Source: Microbulbifer taiwanensis (GTDB lineage: Bacteria > Pseudomonadota > Gammaproteobacteria > Pseudomonadales > Cellvibrionaceae). From it: a stretch of 64,000 nt of DNA. The stretch lies in the NCBI RefSeq assembly GCF_014904815.1, contig NZ_JACZFR010000025.1, positions 265,660 to 329,659 of the forward strand. Reading direction: 5' to 3'. Within the stretch, counting starts at the first letter, position 1; each line of letters begins with the position of its first letter. This document shows, piece by piece, positions 1-7,478 of this stretch. Made by a program: the position numbers and the translations under genes. Under the pieces are notes generated by a model. That model did no database searches. It saw only the letters and a list, made by a program, of their open reading frames with translations, and was not told the origin of the DNA.

Positions 1-1
1 C

Positions 2-1201
2 GAGCATATCCATGTGCGCGGCCGCGGCCTGGGGGCCGACTGGCGACTGCAATTCGACAGCGAGACGGCCGCGGGTGTATTGAGTGGCGTGATGAATGGC
101 GAAACGCCACTGCAGCTGGACCTGAGCCACCTGCGGCTGCCGGCGCCGGCACAGCCCGAAAATGGTACGGAAGCCGAAGAGGCGCGGGAAGTGCCGGATC
201 CCTGGGCCGGATACGACTTCACCAAGCTGCCCCGGGTGGACTTCAGCACTGAGCAGCTGCGCATTGGCGACGAGGATCTGGGCCGCTGGTCATTCCAGTT
301 GCGGCCATCCAGGGACCGGCTGGTGTTGAGCGATATCCACGGCGCTGCGCGCGGCGTGCGACTCGAGGGGCGCGGCGAGGGTGAACAGAAGCTGGGTGCG
401 CAGCTGATGTGGCTGCGCGATGCCGACGGGAGCGAGTCGTCACAGTTTATCGGCCGCCTGGTGGCGGGCGATCTGGCGGATGTGCAGCGGGCCTGGGGCC
501 AGGAGCCGTTGATCGAGAGCAGGTCCGCCATCTTCGCAACGGCACTGCGCTGGGACGGATCGCCGGCGCGGGTCGCCGGTAATCTCTTGTCCGGCGAACT
601 GACGATCGATATCCGCGACGGCCGCTTCCTGCGCGCCACCGACAGCGCCGGTCCGGCGCTGCTGCGCCTCCTGTCCCTGTTCAACTTCGATACCTGGGCG
701 CGGCGCCTGCGGCTGGACTTCTCCGATCTCTACCAGAGCGGCATGGCCTTCGATCGTGTGCGCGGTGAAGTGGTGTTCGAGGGAGATGGGCAACTGCTGA
801 TTGCGGTGCCCATTCAGGTGGAGGGGCCGACCAGCGAACTGCAGATGGCCGGGCGGGTCAACCTGGAGCGCGAGGACCTGAACCTGACCCTGGTGGCGAC
901 ACTGCCGGTGGGTAACAACCTGGCCCTGGTGGCGGCGCTGGCGGGTGGCCTGCCGGCGGCGGCGGGGGTCTACCTGATCAGCAAGGCGTTCAAGAAGCAG
1001 GTCAACAAGATGGCCAGCGTCAGCTACCGCATCAGCGGTGACTGGGATGAGCCTGACGTTCGCTTTGACAAGCTATTTGACGGCGACGGTGCCCAACGCC
1101 AGGGTGCGGCTGTGGAATACGAGGAGCGACGTCGCCAGGAGGTCGGGGGGGAGGAAGCGCCCGCGCCGGCAACCCCGTCACCACTGGCTCCGGCTATTTG
1201 A
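2..1201 (+). CDS. yhdP: YhdP family protein, C-terminal part (5' end outside window)
   Basis: This is the last 399 codons of a large AsmA-like/YhdP envelope protein; the frame is open to the window edge, so the start lies upstream. YhdP-family proteins are inner-membrane-anchored, periplasm-spanning proteins linked to phospholipid transport to the outer membrane. The C-terminal hallmark of the family is visible: a GRFLRATDSAGPALLRLLSL stretch, then FNFDTWARRLRLDF, a repeated beta-strand region, a hydrophobic LALVAALAGGLPAAAG segment and the closing SYRISGDWDEPDVRFDKLF motif. About 40 disordered Glu/Pro/Ala residues follow. msrB begins 68 bases downstream on the same strand. The identification rests on recognition of the family, not on a search. 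Confidence 0.85.
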   Translation, partial: EHIHVRGRGLGADWRLQFDSETAAGVLSGVMNGETPLQLDLSHLRLPAPAQPENGTEAEEAREVPDPWAGYDFTKLPRVDFSTEQLRIGDEDLGRWSFQLRPSRDRLVLSDIHGAARGVRLEGRGEGEQKLGAQLMWLRDADGSESSQFIGRLVAGDLADVQRAWGQEPLIESRSAIFATALRWDGSPARVAGNLLSGELTIDIRDGRFLRATDSAGPALLRLLSLFNFDTWARRLRLDFSDLYQSGMAFDRVRGEVVFEGDGQLLIAVPIQVEGPTSELQMAGRVNLEREDLNLTLVATLPVGNNLALVAALAGGLPAAAGVYLISKAFKKQVNKMASVSYRISGDWDEPDVRFDKLFDGDGAQRQGAAVEYEERRRQEVGGEEAPAPATPSPLAPAI

Positions 1202-1269
1202 ACCGCGGCGCCCACCGGGACTCTAATATCAGAGTGACAGGAAAATACACCGGTGGGAGGCGGTTCGAA

Positions 1270-1806
1270 GTGAAAAAATCCCTGTGTCTGGTTTCCCTGC
1301 TGCTGGCGGTATTTGCGTTGCCCGCCTGTACCGAGGCGGAGGATCCGGGCCGCGACCAGTCCATGACAGTCGCGGAGGCGAAGGCCCATATTGCCGCCGG
1401 TACTGACTTGTCGGCCATCCCGAAATCCGTGTGGAAGCAGTTGCTGCCTGAGGACCAGTACCGTGTCCTGTGGGAGGCGGACACCGAGCGCGCCTTCAGC
1501 GGCAAGTGGCTGCACAACGAGGCCGAGGGCGTCTATGTGACTGCCGGTTGTCGCCTTCCAGTGTTCAGTTCCGAGCACAAGTTCGAGTCCGGCACCGGCT
1601 GGCCCAGCTTCTGGGAAGTCGCCTACCCGGAAAACGTGGTGCTGAAAGAGGACTACAGCTGGGGTATGAAGCGCACCGAGGTACTGTCCGCCTGCGGCGA
1701 GCATCTCGGCCATGTGTTCAAAGATGGCCCCGAGCCCACAGGCCTGCGCTACTGTCTCAATTCCCTCGCCCTGGATTTTGTACCGGGTATTGCAAAAACC
1801 GAATAA
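1270..1806 (+). CDS. msrB: Lipoprotein methionine-R-sulfoxide reductase MsrB
   Basis: This 178-residue protein reduces the R epimer of methionine sulfoxide in oxidised proteins. I place the start at GTG 1270 because GGGAGG (1255-1260) lies nine bases upstream and the product then begins with a lipoprotein signal (MKKSLCLVSLLLAVFALPAC), so it should act in the periplasm or at a membrane. The catalytic region is clear: GTGWPSFW, CGEHLGHVFKDGPEPTGLRYC and the closing NSLALDF, with the RYC cysteine as the nucleophile. The two CxxC zinc pairs of classical MsrB are half lost (TAGC and SACG), which indicates a zinc-free form. A purely cytosolic start at codon 1198 is possible but less likely. Confidence 0.88.
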   Translation: MKKSLCLVSLLLAVFALPACTEAEDPGRDQSMTVAEAKAHIAAGTDLSAIPKSVWKQLLPEDQYRVLWEADTERAFSGKWLHNEAEGVYVTAGCRLPVFSSEHKFESGTGWPSFWEVAYPENVVLKEDYSWGMKRTEVLSACGEHLGHVFKDGPEPTGLRYCLNSLALDFVPGIAKTE

Positions 1807-1883
1807 TTATTCGATATTATCACCTGCGGCCGTCCGCGGCCGCAGTGAAGAGGTAAAACAATAATCAATAGAGGTTGGAGCTG

Positions 1884-2720
1884 ATGTCCGAGGTGGCCAC
1901 GGTGCGTTTACCGAATAACCGCTACACGCTTTTCCGGGTGTTCAAATACACCGTCTACCTGCTACTCGCCTATAACGTCTACGCCTTCTTCCTGGAAAAC
2001 CACGCCGCCGCCGGCGCCGTCTTCGCCGATGGCCTGCAGCTGGGCAAGGTGATCGAGGCCTACAACGACTCCATCGATACCCTGGCCTGGGTGCTGTTGC
2101 TACTGGTCTTTGAACTGGAGACCTATGTACTGGCGGACGAAAAAATCCGTGGTTGGGTCAAGTGGTCATTGAATGCGGTTTCGTCCTGCTGTTATCTCTT
2201 CATCGTCTACTCCTTCTACGGCTATGTAGCGGAATTGGCCTATCTGACCGATCTGTTGCCAGTGGCAGCGTCGGCCTGTGAACTGGCCCAGCAGGGCGGT
2301 TGGCAGTTGGTGCTGGAGCAGGACGAGTATGTGCAATTGGGTGCGGCCAACTGCGGAGCGCTGGCGGATGGGCAGCTGCTGCGTCTGCCGGATGTGCAGA
2401 TTGTAGGCAGTGCGGCGACCTGGAGTGGGATCGAGTGGCTGGCCTGGACCGATGTGGTCAACGCCGGCGCCTGGCTGCTGGTGGTCGGTATTCTCGGGTT
2501 CGAGGTGTGGCTGCAACTGCGCCACGAGCTCTCCGGCCGGATAATGCGTTACTCGCAGTGGATCAAGGGAATCCTGTATTCAACCCTGTTCCTGTGCGCC
2601 ATTTACTGGGGTTATTCCGGCAGCCTGCTGGAATTCTGGGACGCCTTCCTGTGGCTGGTGGCCTTCTTCTTTATCGAGATGAACCTGTTCCAGTGGCAGG
2701 CTGAAACTAATGCGGAATGA
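1884..2720 (+). CDS. Conserved hypothetical multi-pass membrane protein
   Basis: I do not recognise a named family for this 278-residue protein. About five to six hydrophobic segments are visible: YTVYLLLAYNVYAFFL near residue 25, LAWVLLLLVFELETYVL near 70, SSCCYLFIVYSFYGYV near 105, AGAWLLVVGILGFEVWL near 200, LYSTLFLCAIYWGY near 235 and DAFLWLVAFFFIEMNLFQW at the end. A polar, probably periplasmic, loop with two cysteines lies between segments 3 and 4. ATG 1884 is preferred over TTG 1875 because GAGG lies nine bases before it. The last residues (NAE) and the TGA stop are encoded by a GCGGAAT heptamer repeat, so the native C-terminus may have been altered by the repeat. Confidence 0.7.
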   Translation: MSEVATVRLPNNRYTLFRVFKYTVYLLLAYNVYAFFLENHAAAGAVFADGLQLGKVIEAYNDSIDTLAWVLLLLVFELETYVLADEKIRGWVKWSLNAVSSCCYLFIVYSFYGYVAELAYLTDLLPVAASACELAQQGGWQLVLEQDEYVQLGAANCGALADGQLLRLPDVQIVGSAATWSGIEWLAWTDVVNAGAWLLVVGILGFEVWLQLRHELSGRIMRYSQWIKGILYSTLFLCAIYWGYSGSLLEFWDAFLWLVAFFFIEMNLFQWQAETNAE

Positions 2721-2873
2721 TGAATGTGGAATGCGCGATTTGATGTCGTGCTGGCTGGCAGTGCGTATGGGCCGCGCCTAAGCTCTTGGGATAGGCGGTT
2801 TGACGATTAAGCGTTGCAGGCCGTACATCCTGTTGCGCATTCCGCATTCCGCATTCATCATTCCGCATTCATA
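2712..2873. repeat. Heptamer-bounded intergenic repeat element (copy 1)
   Basis: The left end is a run of degenerate 7-mers (GCGGAAT, GATGAAT, GTGGAAT, GCGCGAT; 2712-2739). The right end is the same array inverted (ATTCCGC, ATTCCGC, ATTCATC, ATTCCGC; 2839-2866). The core between them shares CTAAGC-TC, AGGCGGTTTGAC, a TTA and GGCC-CAT with the element at 63786-64000. It fills the whole space between two convergent genes and overlaps both stop codons. Confidence 0.8.
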
Positions 2874-3370
2874 AAGAAATCCCGCAGATAGCGGAACAGT
2901 TTGCGCTGGTTGGTCGGCGGTTTGCTGTTCTTGATTTCCCGGTTCGAGTCGCGCACCAGCTGGCGCAGCTGCTGGTGATCCGCCTGCGGATAGCGGTCGA
3001 AGAATTCGCTCTGCGCGGTATTACCCTCCTCGAGCAGGCGCTTGCGCCAGTCCTCGGCCATCTTGTCGAAGCGCAGGTGTTGCTGGTCGCGCTCCTTGAA
3101 TCGGTTCAGCACTTCCTCGATAGCCTCGGCGTCGGCGCTGCGCATCAGCTTGCCGATGTACTGCAACTGGCGACGGCGCGCCTCGTTGGACTTGATACGG
3201 TGCAGCGTATCGATGGCCTCGCGCAGGTCCTCGTCCAGTGGCACCTCCGCCAGTTGGGCCTTGCCCAGTTCGGTCAGCTGCTTGCCCAGGTCCTGCAGTT
3301 CGTGCATCTCCTGCTTGACCCTGGTCTTGCTCTTCGGCAGCTCGTCTTCGTAGTCGTCGAATTCCTGCAT
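2858..3370 (-). CDS. darP: Ribosome-associated protein DarP/YjgA (DUF615)
   Basis: This 170-residue, highly charged helical protein matches the YjgA/DarP family, which associates with late 50S ribosomal assembly intermediates in the cytoplasm. Family features seen are the DDYEDELPKSKTRVKQEMHE N-terminus, LTELGKAQLAEVPLDEDLREAI, RRRQLQYIGKLMR and the C-terminal NQRKLFRYLRDFF. The start at 3370 (MQEFDDYEDE) is chosen because it opens the conserved domain; the longer frame to 3436 would translate a GC-rich hairpin. The terminal MNAE and stop codon come from the heptamer repeat, mirroring the convergent gene on the other strand. Confidence 0.9.
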   Translation of the reverse strand: MQEFDDYEDELPKSKTRVKQEMHELQDLGKQLTELGKAQLAEVPLDEDLREAIDTLHRIKSNEARRRQLQYIGKLMRSADAEAIEEVLNRFKERDQQHLRFDKMAEDWRKRLLEEGNTAQSEFFDRYPQADHQQLRQLVRDSNREIKNSKPPTNQRKLFRYLRDFFMNAE

Positions 3371-3392
3371 TCTGTGTTTCCGTATCTTTTCC

Positions 3393-3427
3393 TGTAGGAG
3401 CGGCGGAGGCCGCCCCGCCGCTCCTGC
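3393..3427. repeat. REP-like hairpin between mgtE and darP
   Basis: AGGAGCGGCGG (3397-3407) pairs perfectly with CCGCCGCTCCT (3415-3425) around a short loop. It lacks a T-tract, so it looks more like a REP-type palindrome than a rho-independent terminator. It lies between the 3' end of mgtE and the start of darP. Confidence 0.6.
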
Positions 3428-3450
3428 AAAGTGCATATTAATCTTAGCGG

Positions 3451-4818
3451 TCAGCCAAAATACCAGGTGGCCAGGCCGAGAAAGGACATAAAGCCCACCA
3501 CGTCGGTGACAGTGGTCAGTGCCACGCCGCCGGCCAGGGCCGGGTCTATACGCATGGCGCGCAATGCGACCGGCAGTATGGCGCCGGCGAAGGCGGCGGT
3601 GACCAGGTTGATCACCATGGCGGCGACGATAATCAGCGCTATGCGGTCGTCGCCGAACCAGAGGCCGGCGATCAGGCCCATGACCATGGACCAGAGCAGC
3701 GCATTCAAAATACCGGAGCCCAACTCACGGGAGAGCAGCCAGCTCAGGTTGCTCCTGCCTATCTGGCCGAGTGCCATACCGCGGATGACCACCGTCAGTG
3801 TCTGGCTGCCGGCGACGCCGCCCATGCTGGCGACAATCGGCATCAGTACCGCCAGCGCCACCACCTTGTCCAGGGTACCCTGGAACAGGCTGATGACCCA
3901 GGAGGCCAGCAGGGCGGTGAGCAGGTTGATGCCGAGCCACAGGGCGCGGCGGCGCGCGGTGCGCCTTACCGGCGCGAAGGTGTCTTCTTCTTCGTCCAGG
4001 CCGGCCAGGCTCATCAGTGAGTGGTCGGCGTCCTCGCGGATCACGTCCACCACGTCATCGATGGTGATGCGGCCCAGCAGCCGGTTGTTCTCGTCCACCA
4101 CCGGCGCGGTGATCCAGTCGTACTTCTGGAACAGGCGCGCGACCTCGGTGTCGGGCATATCCGCGGGAATCGGTTCCACGTCGGTGTTCACCACCTCGCG
4201 CACCGTTACCGACGGGTCGGTGGTGAGCAGCTTGGACAGCGGCAGCAGGCCTATGTACTGGCCCTTGCGGTTGACCACAAAGAGGCTGTCAGTGGATTCG
4301 GGCAGCTGTTCGTGGCGGCGCAGGTAGCGCAGTACCACGTCCAGGCTCAGGTTGGGGCGCACGGAGATGGTGTCCGTGTCCATCAGGCCGCCGGCGGTCT
4401 CCTCGTCGTAGGCGAGGACGCCCTCCACCCTGGAGCGGTCCGTTTCGCTCATGGCAGAGAGGACTTCCGCCATCACCCGCTCGGGCAGGTCCTGGAGTAT
4501 GTCGGCGACGTCGTCGGCGTCGAGCCCCTCCATCACGGCCACCATCTCCTCGGTGTCCATGGTGGCGAGTATCTGGCTGCGCACCTCGTCGGTGAGTTCC
4601 TGCAGTACCTCTCCCTCGACCTCTTTGTCGATCAGGTTCCACAGCACCTGGCGGATGCGCGGCGGCGAGCTCTCCAGCAGCTGGGCGATACTCTGCGGTG
4701 TCAGGGTGCTGAGCATGCGCCGGACTTCGCGCCCGGTACCGCTGTCGAGCGCGGCAAAGAGTTCACCCAGCTGATTCTGTGTGCGGAACTTGATCTCGGC
4801 TGGGGGCGGGTTGGGCAA
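3451..4818 (-). CDS. mgtE: Magnesium transporter MgtE
   Basis: This is a Mg2+-gated Mg2+ channel/transporter of the inner membrane. Domain order is typical: an N-terminal superhelical MgtE_N domain (residues about 15-120), two CBS domains (LMDTDTISVRPNLSLDVV and EVVNTDVEPIPADMPDTEVA) and a five-helix membrane domain containing VLMPIVASMGGVAGSQTLTV. The 455-residue length fits the family. No ATG exists in this frame upstream of the conserved region. TTG 4818 is chosen because AGAGAGG lies five bases before it; TTG 4833 and TTG 4917 are alternatives that run into the repeat element. The start is therefore uncertain although the function is not. Confidence 0.9.
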   Translation of the reverse strand: MPNPPPAEIKFRTQNQLGELFAALDSGTGREVRRMLSTLTPQSIAQLLESSPPRIRQVLWNLIDKEVEGEVLQELTDEVRSQILATMDTEEMVAVMEGLDADDVADILQDLPERVMAEVLSAMSETDRSRVEGVLAYDEETAGGLMDTDTISVRPNLSLDVVLRYLRRHEQLPESTDSLFVVNRKGQYIGLLPLSKLLTTDPSVTVREVVNTDVEPIPADMPDTEVARLFQKYDWITAPVVDENNRLLGRITIDDVVDVIREDADHSLMSLAGLDEEEDTFAPVRRTARRRALWLGINLLTALLASWVISLFQGTLDKVVALAVLMPIVASMGGVAGSQTLTVVIRGMALGQIGRSNLSWLLSRELGSGILNALLWSMVMGLIAGLWFGDDRIALIIVAAMVINLVTAAFAGAILPVALRAMRIDPALAGGVALTTVTDVVGFMSFLGLATWYFG

Positions 4819-4831
4819 GGGGGCCTCTCTC

Positions 4832-5140
4832 AATGCGGAATGCGGACAAATTTGGCTGGAAAAAATCTGGACGCCAAAGGCGCCCGTAGGGCAAGCGCCA
4901 TGGACGGCGCGAGTCAATCGCGATCCGGCTTCTCAGCCGCAGTAGCGGCGGGGCGGCCATTCGTCGGTGGTCGCGATCATACTATCAGCCGGCTCCGAAA
5001 TCGATTGTGGTTGAAGGTGGCTGACGTGATACTGCGAGGTATTCCGCATTGATGAGGCACATCCCTGTGCCTCACCCGCTTCGCGGGCAGCCTTCGGCTG
5101 TCCAAATTTGTTCCAGCCAAATTTGTCCGCATTCCGCATT
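4832..5140. mobile_element. MITE-like element with 40-bp terminal inverted repeats
   Basis: Bases 4832-4871 and the reverse complement of 5101-5140 agree at 38 of 40 positions, both starting AATGCGGAATGCGGACAAAT. The element fills the mgtE-ptsO gap. Its right half (5041-5140) carries three consecutive hairpins: GAGGCAC/GTGCCTC, CCCGC/GCGGG and CAGCC/GGCTG. That half recurs at 9230-9322. There is no coding capacity of note and no clear target duplication. The outermost bases are GCGGAAT heptamers, linking it to the other repeats. This 310-base stretch contains no gene. Confidence 0.7.
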
Positions 5141-5143
5141 ATG

Positions 5144-5413
5144 TTATTCCGCTTCGCCAAAGCGATCCGCCATCAGTTCGCTGATGGCGGCGAGGGCGGC
5201 GTCCTCATCGCGGCCGTCGACTTCCAGTTCCAGTTCGGTGCCCTTGCCGGCGGCGAGCAGCATCAGTGACATGACGCTCTTGCCGTCCACGCATTTACCG
5301 TTGCAGTGCACCTTGATATTCGCGGAGAAGCGCGCCGAAGTCTGCGCGAACTTGCTCGCCGCGCGGGCGTGAAGGCCGAGCTTGTTGATGATCAGGAGGC
5401 GGCTTTTCTGCAT
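5144..5413 (-). CDS. ptsO: HPr-like nitrogen phosphocarrier NPr
   Basis: This 89-residue protein is the HPr-type carrier of the nitrogen PTS, passing phosphate from EINtr to PtsN. The active-site histidine is in NKLGLHARAA near residue 15, and the second conserved site GKSVMSLMLLAAGKGTELEL is present. I start at ATG 5413 (MQKSRLLIINKLGLH); the longer frame to 5470 overlaps rapZ. rapZ ends 22 bases upstream, consistent with one operon. The stop codon lies four bases from the MITE-like repeat, and the last codons GAG GCG GAA TAA themselves resemble the heptamer unit. Confidence 0.93.
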   Translation of the reverse strand: MQKSRLLIINKLGLHARAASKFAQTSARFSANIKVHCNGKCVDGKSVMSLMLLAAGKGTELELEVDGRDEDAALAAISELMADRFGEAE

Positions 5414-5435
5414 GGTGCGTCGTTTGTGTGTAGGC

Positions 5436-6338
5436 CTATTTCTGCTGTTCGCGGTGGCGAATCTGCACATTGTCGAACTGGCTGGCGAAGGTTTTCGCCA
5501 GCTGCTCCACCATATACACGGAGCGATGGCGGCCGCCGGTACAGCCTACCGAAATACAGGTATAGCTGCGGTTGCTCTTCTGGTAAGAGGGCAGCCAGCG
5601 CTCGAGGAATTGGGTGATGTCCCGCTCCATATCGTCGGTCTCGGGGTGGGTGCGCAGGAACTCGACTACCTCCGGATCCAGGCCGGTCTTCTGGCGCAAT
5701 TCCGCGACCCAGTAGGGGTTGGGCAGGCAGCGCAGGTCGAACACCAGGTCCGCATCCACCGGCACGCCGTGCTTGAATCCGAAAGACTGGAAGAGTATCG
5801 CCATGCCGTCGGAGCTGTTGCCAACCACACGGGTTTTCACCAGGTCGCGCAACTGGTGCAGGCTGAGGCTGCTGGTATCAATCACCAGGTCGGCCATGGC
5901 GGACAGGGGGGCCAGCAGTTCTTTCTCCCGGTTCAGGGCCTCGAGCAGGTGGGTGCGGTTGTCGCTGAGCGGGTGCTTGCGGCGTGTCTCGCTGAAGCGC
6001 TGCACCAGCACCGGCGAGCGCGCATCCAAGTAGATCACATCGCACTTTACGCCGCTGGCACGCAGGGATTCGATCACCCGCGGCGCCTGCTGCACGTCCT
6101 GCCAAAGATTGCGCGCGTCAATGCCCAGCGCCAGGCGGGGACCGCCCAGAGCGGATTGAGAGCTGCCCAGCGCGTTTTGGGAATTGTCGACTGGTGGCTG
6201 TTCGCGCACACGGCGGACCAGCTCGGGCAGCAGGCTGGCGGGCAGGTTGTCGATGCAGTTGTAGCCGACATCCTCCAGCAATTGCAGGGCAGAGCTTTTT
6301 CCGGAGCCGGAACGACCGCTGATTATCACCAGGCGCAT
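5436..6338 (-). CDS. rapZ: RNase adapter protein RapZ
   Basis: RapZ is an RNA-binding NTPase-fold adapter that, in enterics, directs RNase E to the small RNA controlling glmS. The 300-residue sequence has the Walker A motif GRSGSGKSS near residues 8-16, the GIDARN motif, and the C-terminal signature ISVGCTGGRHRSVYMVEQLA. About 18 extra residues (NSQNALGSSQSALGGPRLAL, roughly residues 52-71) precede GIDARN and look like an internal imperfect repeat. It sits between ptsN and ptsO, the usual gammaproteobacterial context. Confidence 0.94.
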   Translation of the reverse strand: MRLVIISGRSGSGKSSALQLLEDVGYNCIDNLPASLLPELVRRVREQPPVDNSQNALGSSQSALGGPRLALGIDARNLWQDVQQAPRVIESLRASGVKCDVIYLDARSPVLVQRFSETRRKHPLSDNRTHLLEALNREKELLAPLSAMADLVIDTSSLSLHQLRDLVKTRVVGNSSDGMAILFQSFGFKHGVPVDADLVFDLRCLPNPYWVAELRQKTGLDPEVVEFLRTHPETDDMERDITQFLERWLPSYQKSNRSYTCISVGCTGGRHRSVYMVEQLAKTFASQFDNVQIRHREQQK

Positions 6339-6450
6339 GGGGAGATCCTTTCGTCTTCAGCGCTTTATATTCGGACAGTGACAGGTCACCCTGGTGAAAC
6401 GCGGCCCCCGGGGGCGGCCCCATCCGGATAACTTGTTGATCTAGTGCAGA

Positions 6451-6912
6451 TTATGCAGCGGCGGCACTGTCTATGGCCAGTGCGTAAAGTTCGTCTCCGC
6501 TCCGGGCCTGGCGCAGTTTTTCCCTTACCCGGCTGTCGGAGAAGAGCGCGGCGATTTCCGCCAGGGTTTCCAGGTGTTCCTGCTCGGCATCTTCCGGTAC
6601 CAGCAGGGCAAACAGCAGGTCTACCGGCTGTCGGTCTGCGGCGTCAAAGTCAATGGCGGGCTCGGTGGTGCAGAGCACACCAATGGGGCGTTCGCAGCCG
6701 GGCAGTCGACAGTGGGGAATCGCCACGCCATCACCGATGCCGGTTGAGCCGAGGCGCTCGCGGGCGATCAGTTGGTTGAAGATGGTGTCGGCGTCGTGTT
6801 GTGGATACTGTTCGGCGATGGCCTGGGCAATATTGAGCAGCAATTTTTTTTTGCTGCTCCCCGCCAGGTGGCAAAGGCTCAGGCGGGGAGAGAGTAAAGC
6901 TTCCAATGTCAT
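6451..6912 (-). CDS. ptsN: Nitrogen PTS EIIA protein PtsN
   Basis: PtsN (EIIANtr) is the terminal phosphate acceptor of the nitrogen PTS and regulates potassium and nitrogen-related functions by protein contacts. The 153-residue length and the motif GIGDGVAIPHCRLPG with phosphorylated His67 are diagnostic. hpf ends three bases upstream, so the two are cotranscribed. Near the 5' end the SSKKKLLL codons create a run of nine A on the coding strand inside a perfect palindrome (6835-6859), a possible slippage site. Confidence 0.94.
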   Translation of the reverse strand: MTLEALLSPRLSLCHLAGSSKKKLLLNIAQAIAEQYPQHDADTIFNQLIARERLGSTGIGDGVAIPHCRLPGCERPIGVLCTTEPAIDFDAADRQPVDLLFALLVPEDAEQEHLETLAEIAALFSDSRVREKLRQARSGDELYALAIDSAAAA

Positions 6913-6915
6913 AGT

Positions 6916-7206
6916 TCAGCGGTGATTCTGCAGCTTCTCTTTGTGTTTTTTCAGTTGGCGATCCAGCTTGTCGGTCAGTGCGTCTATGGCAGCGTACATG
7001 TCTTTGTCTTCGGAGCCGGCGCAGAGGTCGTGCCCATTGATATGCACCCTGGCTTCGGCTTTCTGGATCAGTTTTTCGACGGATAGGATTACCTGGGCAT
7101 TGGTAATGTTGTCGTAGTGTCGGGAGAGTTTTTCCAGCTTGGTTTCGCAGTAATCGCGGATGGGCGGAGTTACATCTACGTGGTGACCACTAATGTTGAT
7201 CTGCAT
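6916..7206 (-). CDS. hpf: Ribosome hibernation promoting factor HPF (short form)
   Basis: This 96-residue protein matches the short HPF/YfiA family that helps form inactive 100S ribosome dimers in stationary phase. Seen are the opening MQINISGHHVDVTPPIRDYC, KLEKLSRHYDNI, VEKLIQKAEARVHINGHDL and the basic tail LKKHKEKLQNHR. ATG 7206 is selected because AAGGAG lies upstream at normal spacing; the longer frame to 7299 has no such signal. It follows rpoN in the conserved order rpoN-hpf-ptsN-rapZ-ptsO. Confidence 0.94.
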   Translation of the reverse strand: MQINISGHHVDVTPPIRDYCETKLEKLSRHYDNITNAQVILSVEKLIQKAEARVHINGHDLCAGSEDKDMYAAIDALTDKLDRQLKKHKEKLQNHR

Positions 7207-7273
7207 GGATTTCTCCTTATCGAGTGCATCGCATACTGGCGCTACCCCCCGTCTGGGCGGCAACCCTACTAGG

Positions 7274-7303
7274 AAGTTAGCCAGAATGGAAGGATACACT
7301 CAA
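7274..7303 (-). promoter_or_regulatory. Candidate sigma-70 promoter of hpf-ptsN
   Basis: On the minus strand TTGAGT (7303-7298) is followed after 18 bases by TAACTT (7279-7274), with a TG near the -10 box. It lies about 70 bases upstream of the hpf start. This is a pattern match only. Confidence 0.35.
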
Positions 7304-7425
7304 AGTTTGGCCGTTGGTCGCGGTCTGGGTGGTCTGGGGCGCCTGCCGATTTGTGACCAGTTGGTCTCGGGTGGTCGGGAATTGATGTGGCCGCGGGGCA
7401 TTCGGTATTCCTCTGTGCCCCGATC

Positions 7426-7478
7426 GTAGGGTGCGCCGTGCGCTCCGTAGAGCGGTTGGTGCGCACGGCGTACCCTAC
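7426..7478. repeat. Palindromic intergenic repeat
   Basis: The left arm GTAGGGTGCGCCGTGCGC (7426-7443) pairs with GCGCACGGCGTACCCTAC (7461-7478) at 17 of 18 positions. Repeats of this 'gtagggtgcgccgtgcgc' kind are widespread in bacterial genomes as REP-like hairpins. Confidence 0.7.

Noticed and set aside
3397..3425. Terminator of mgtE
   Set aside because: The stem is strong but no T-run follows on the minus strand, so it is listed as a REP-like hairpin.
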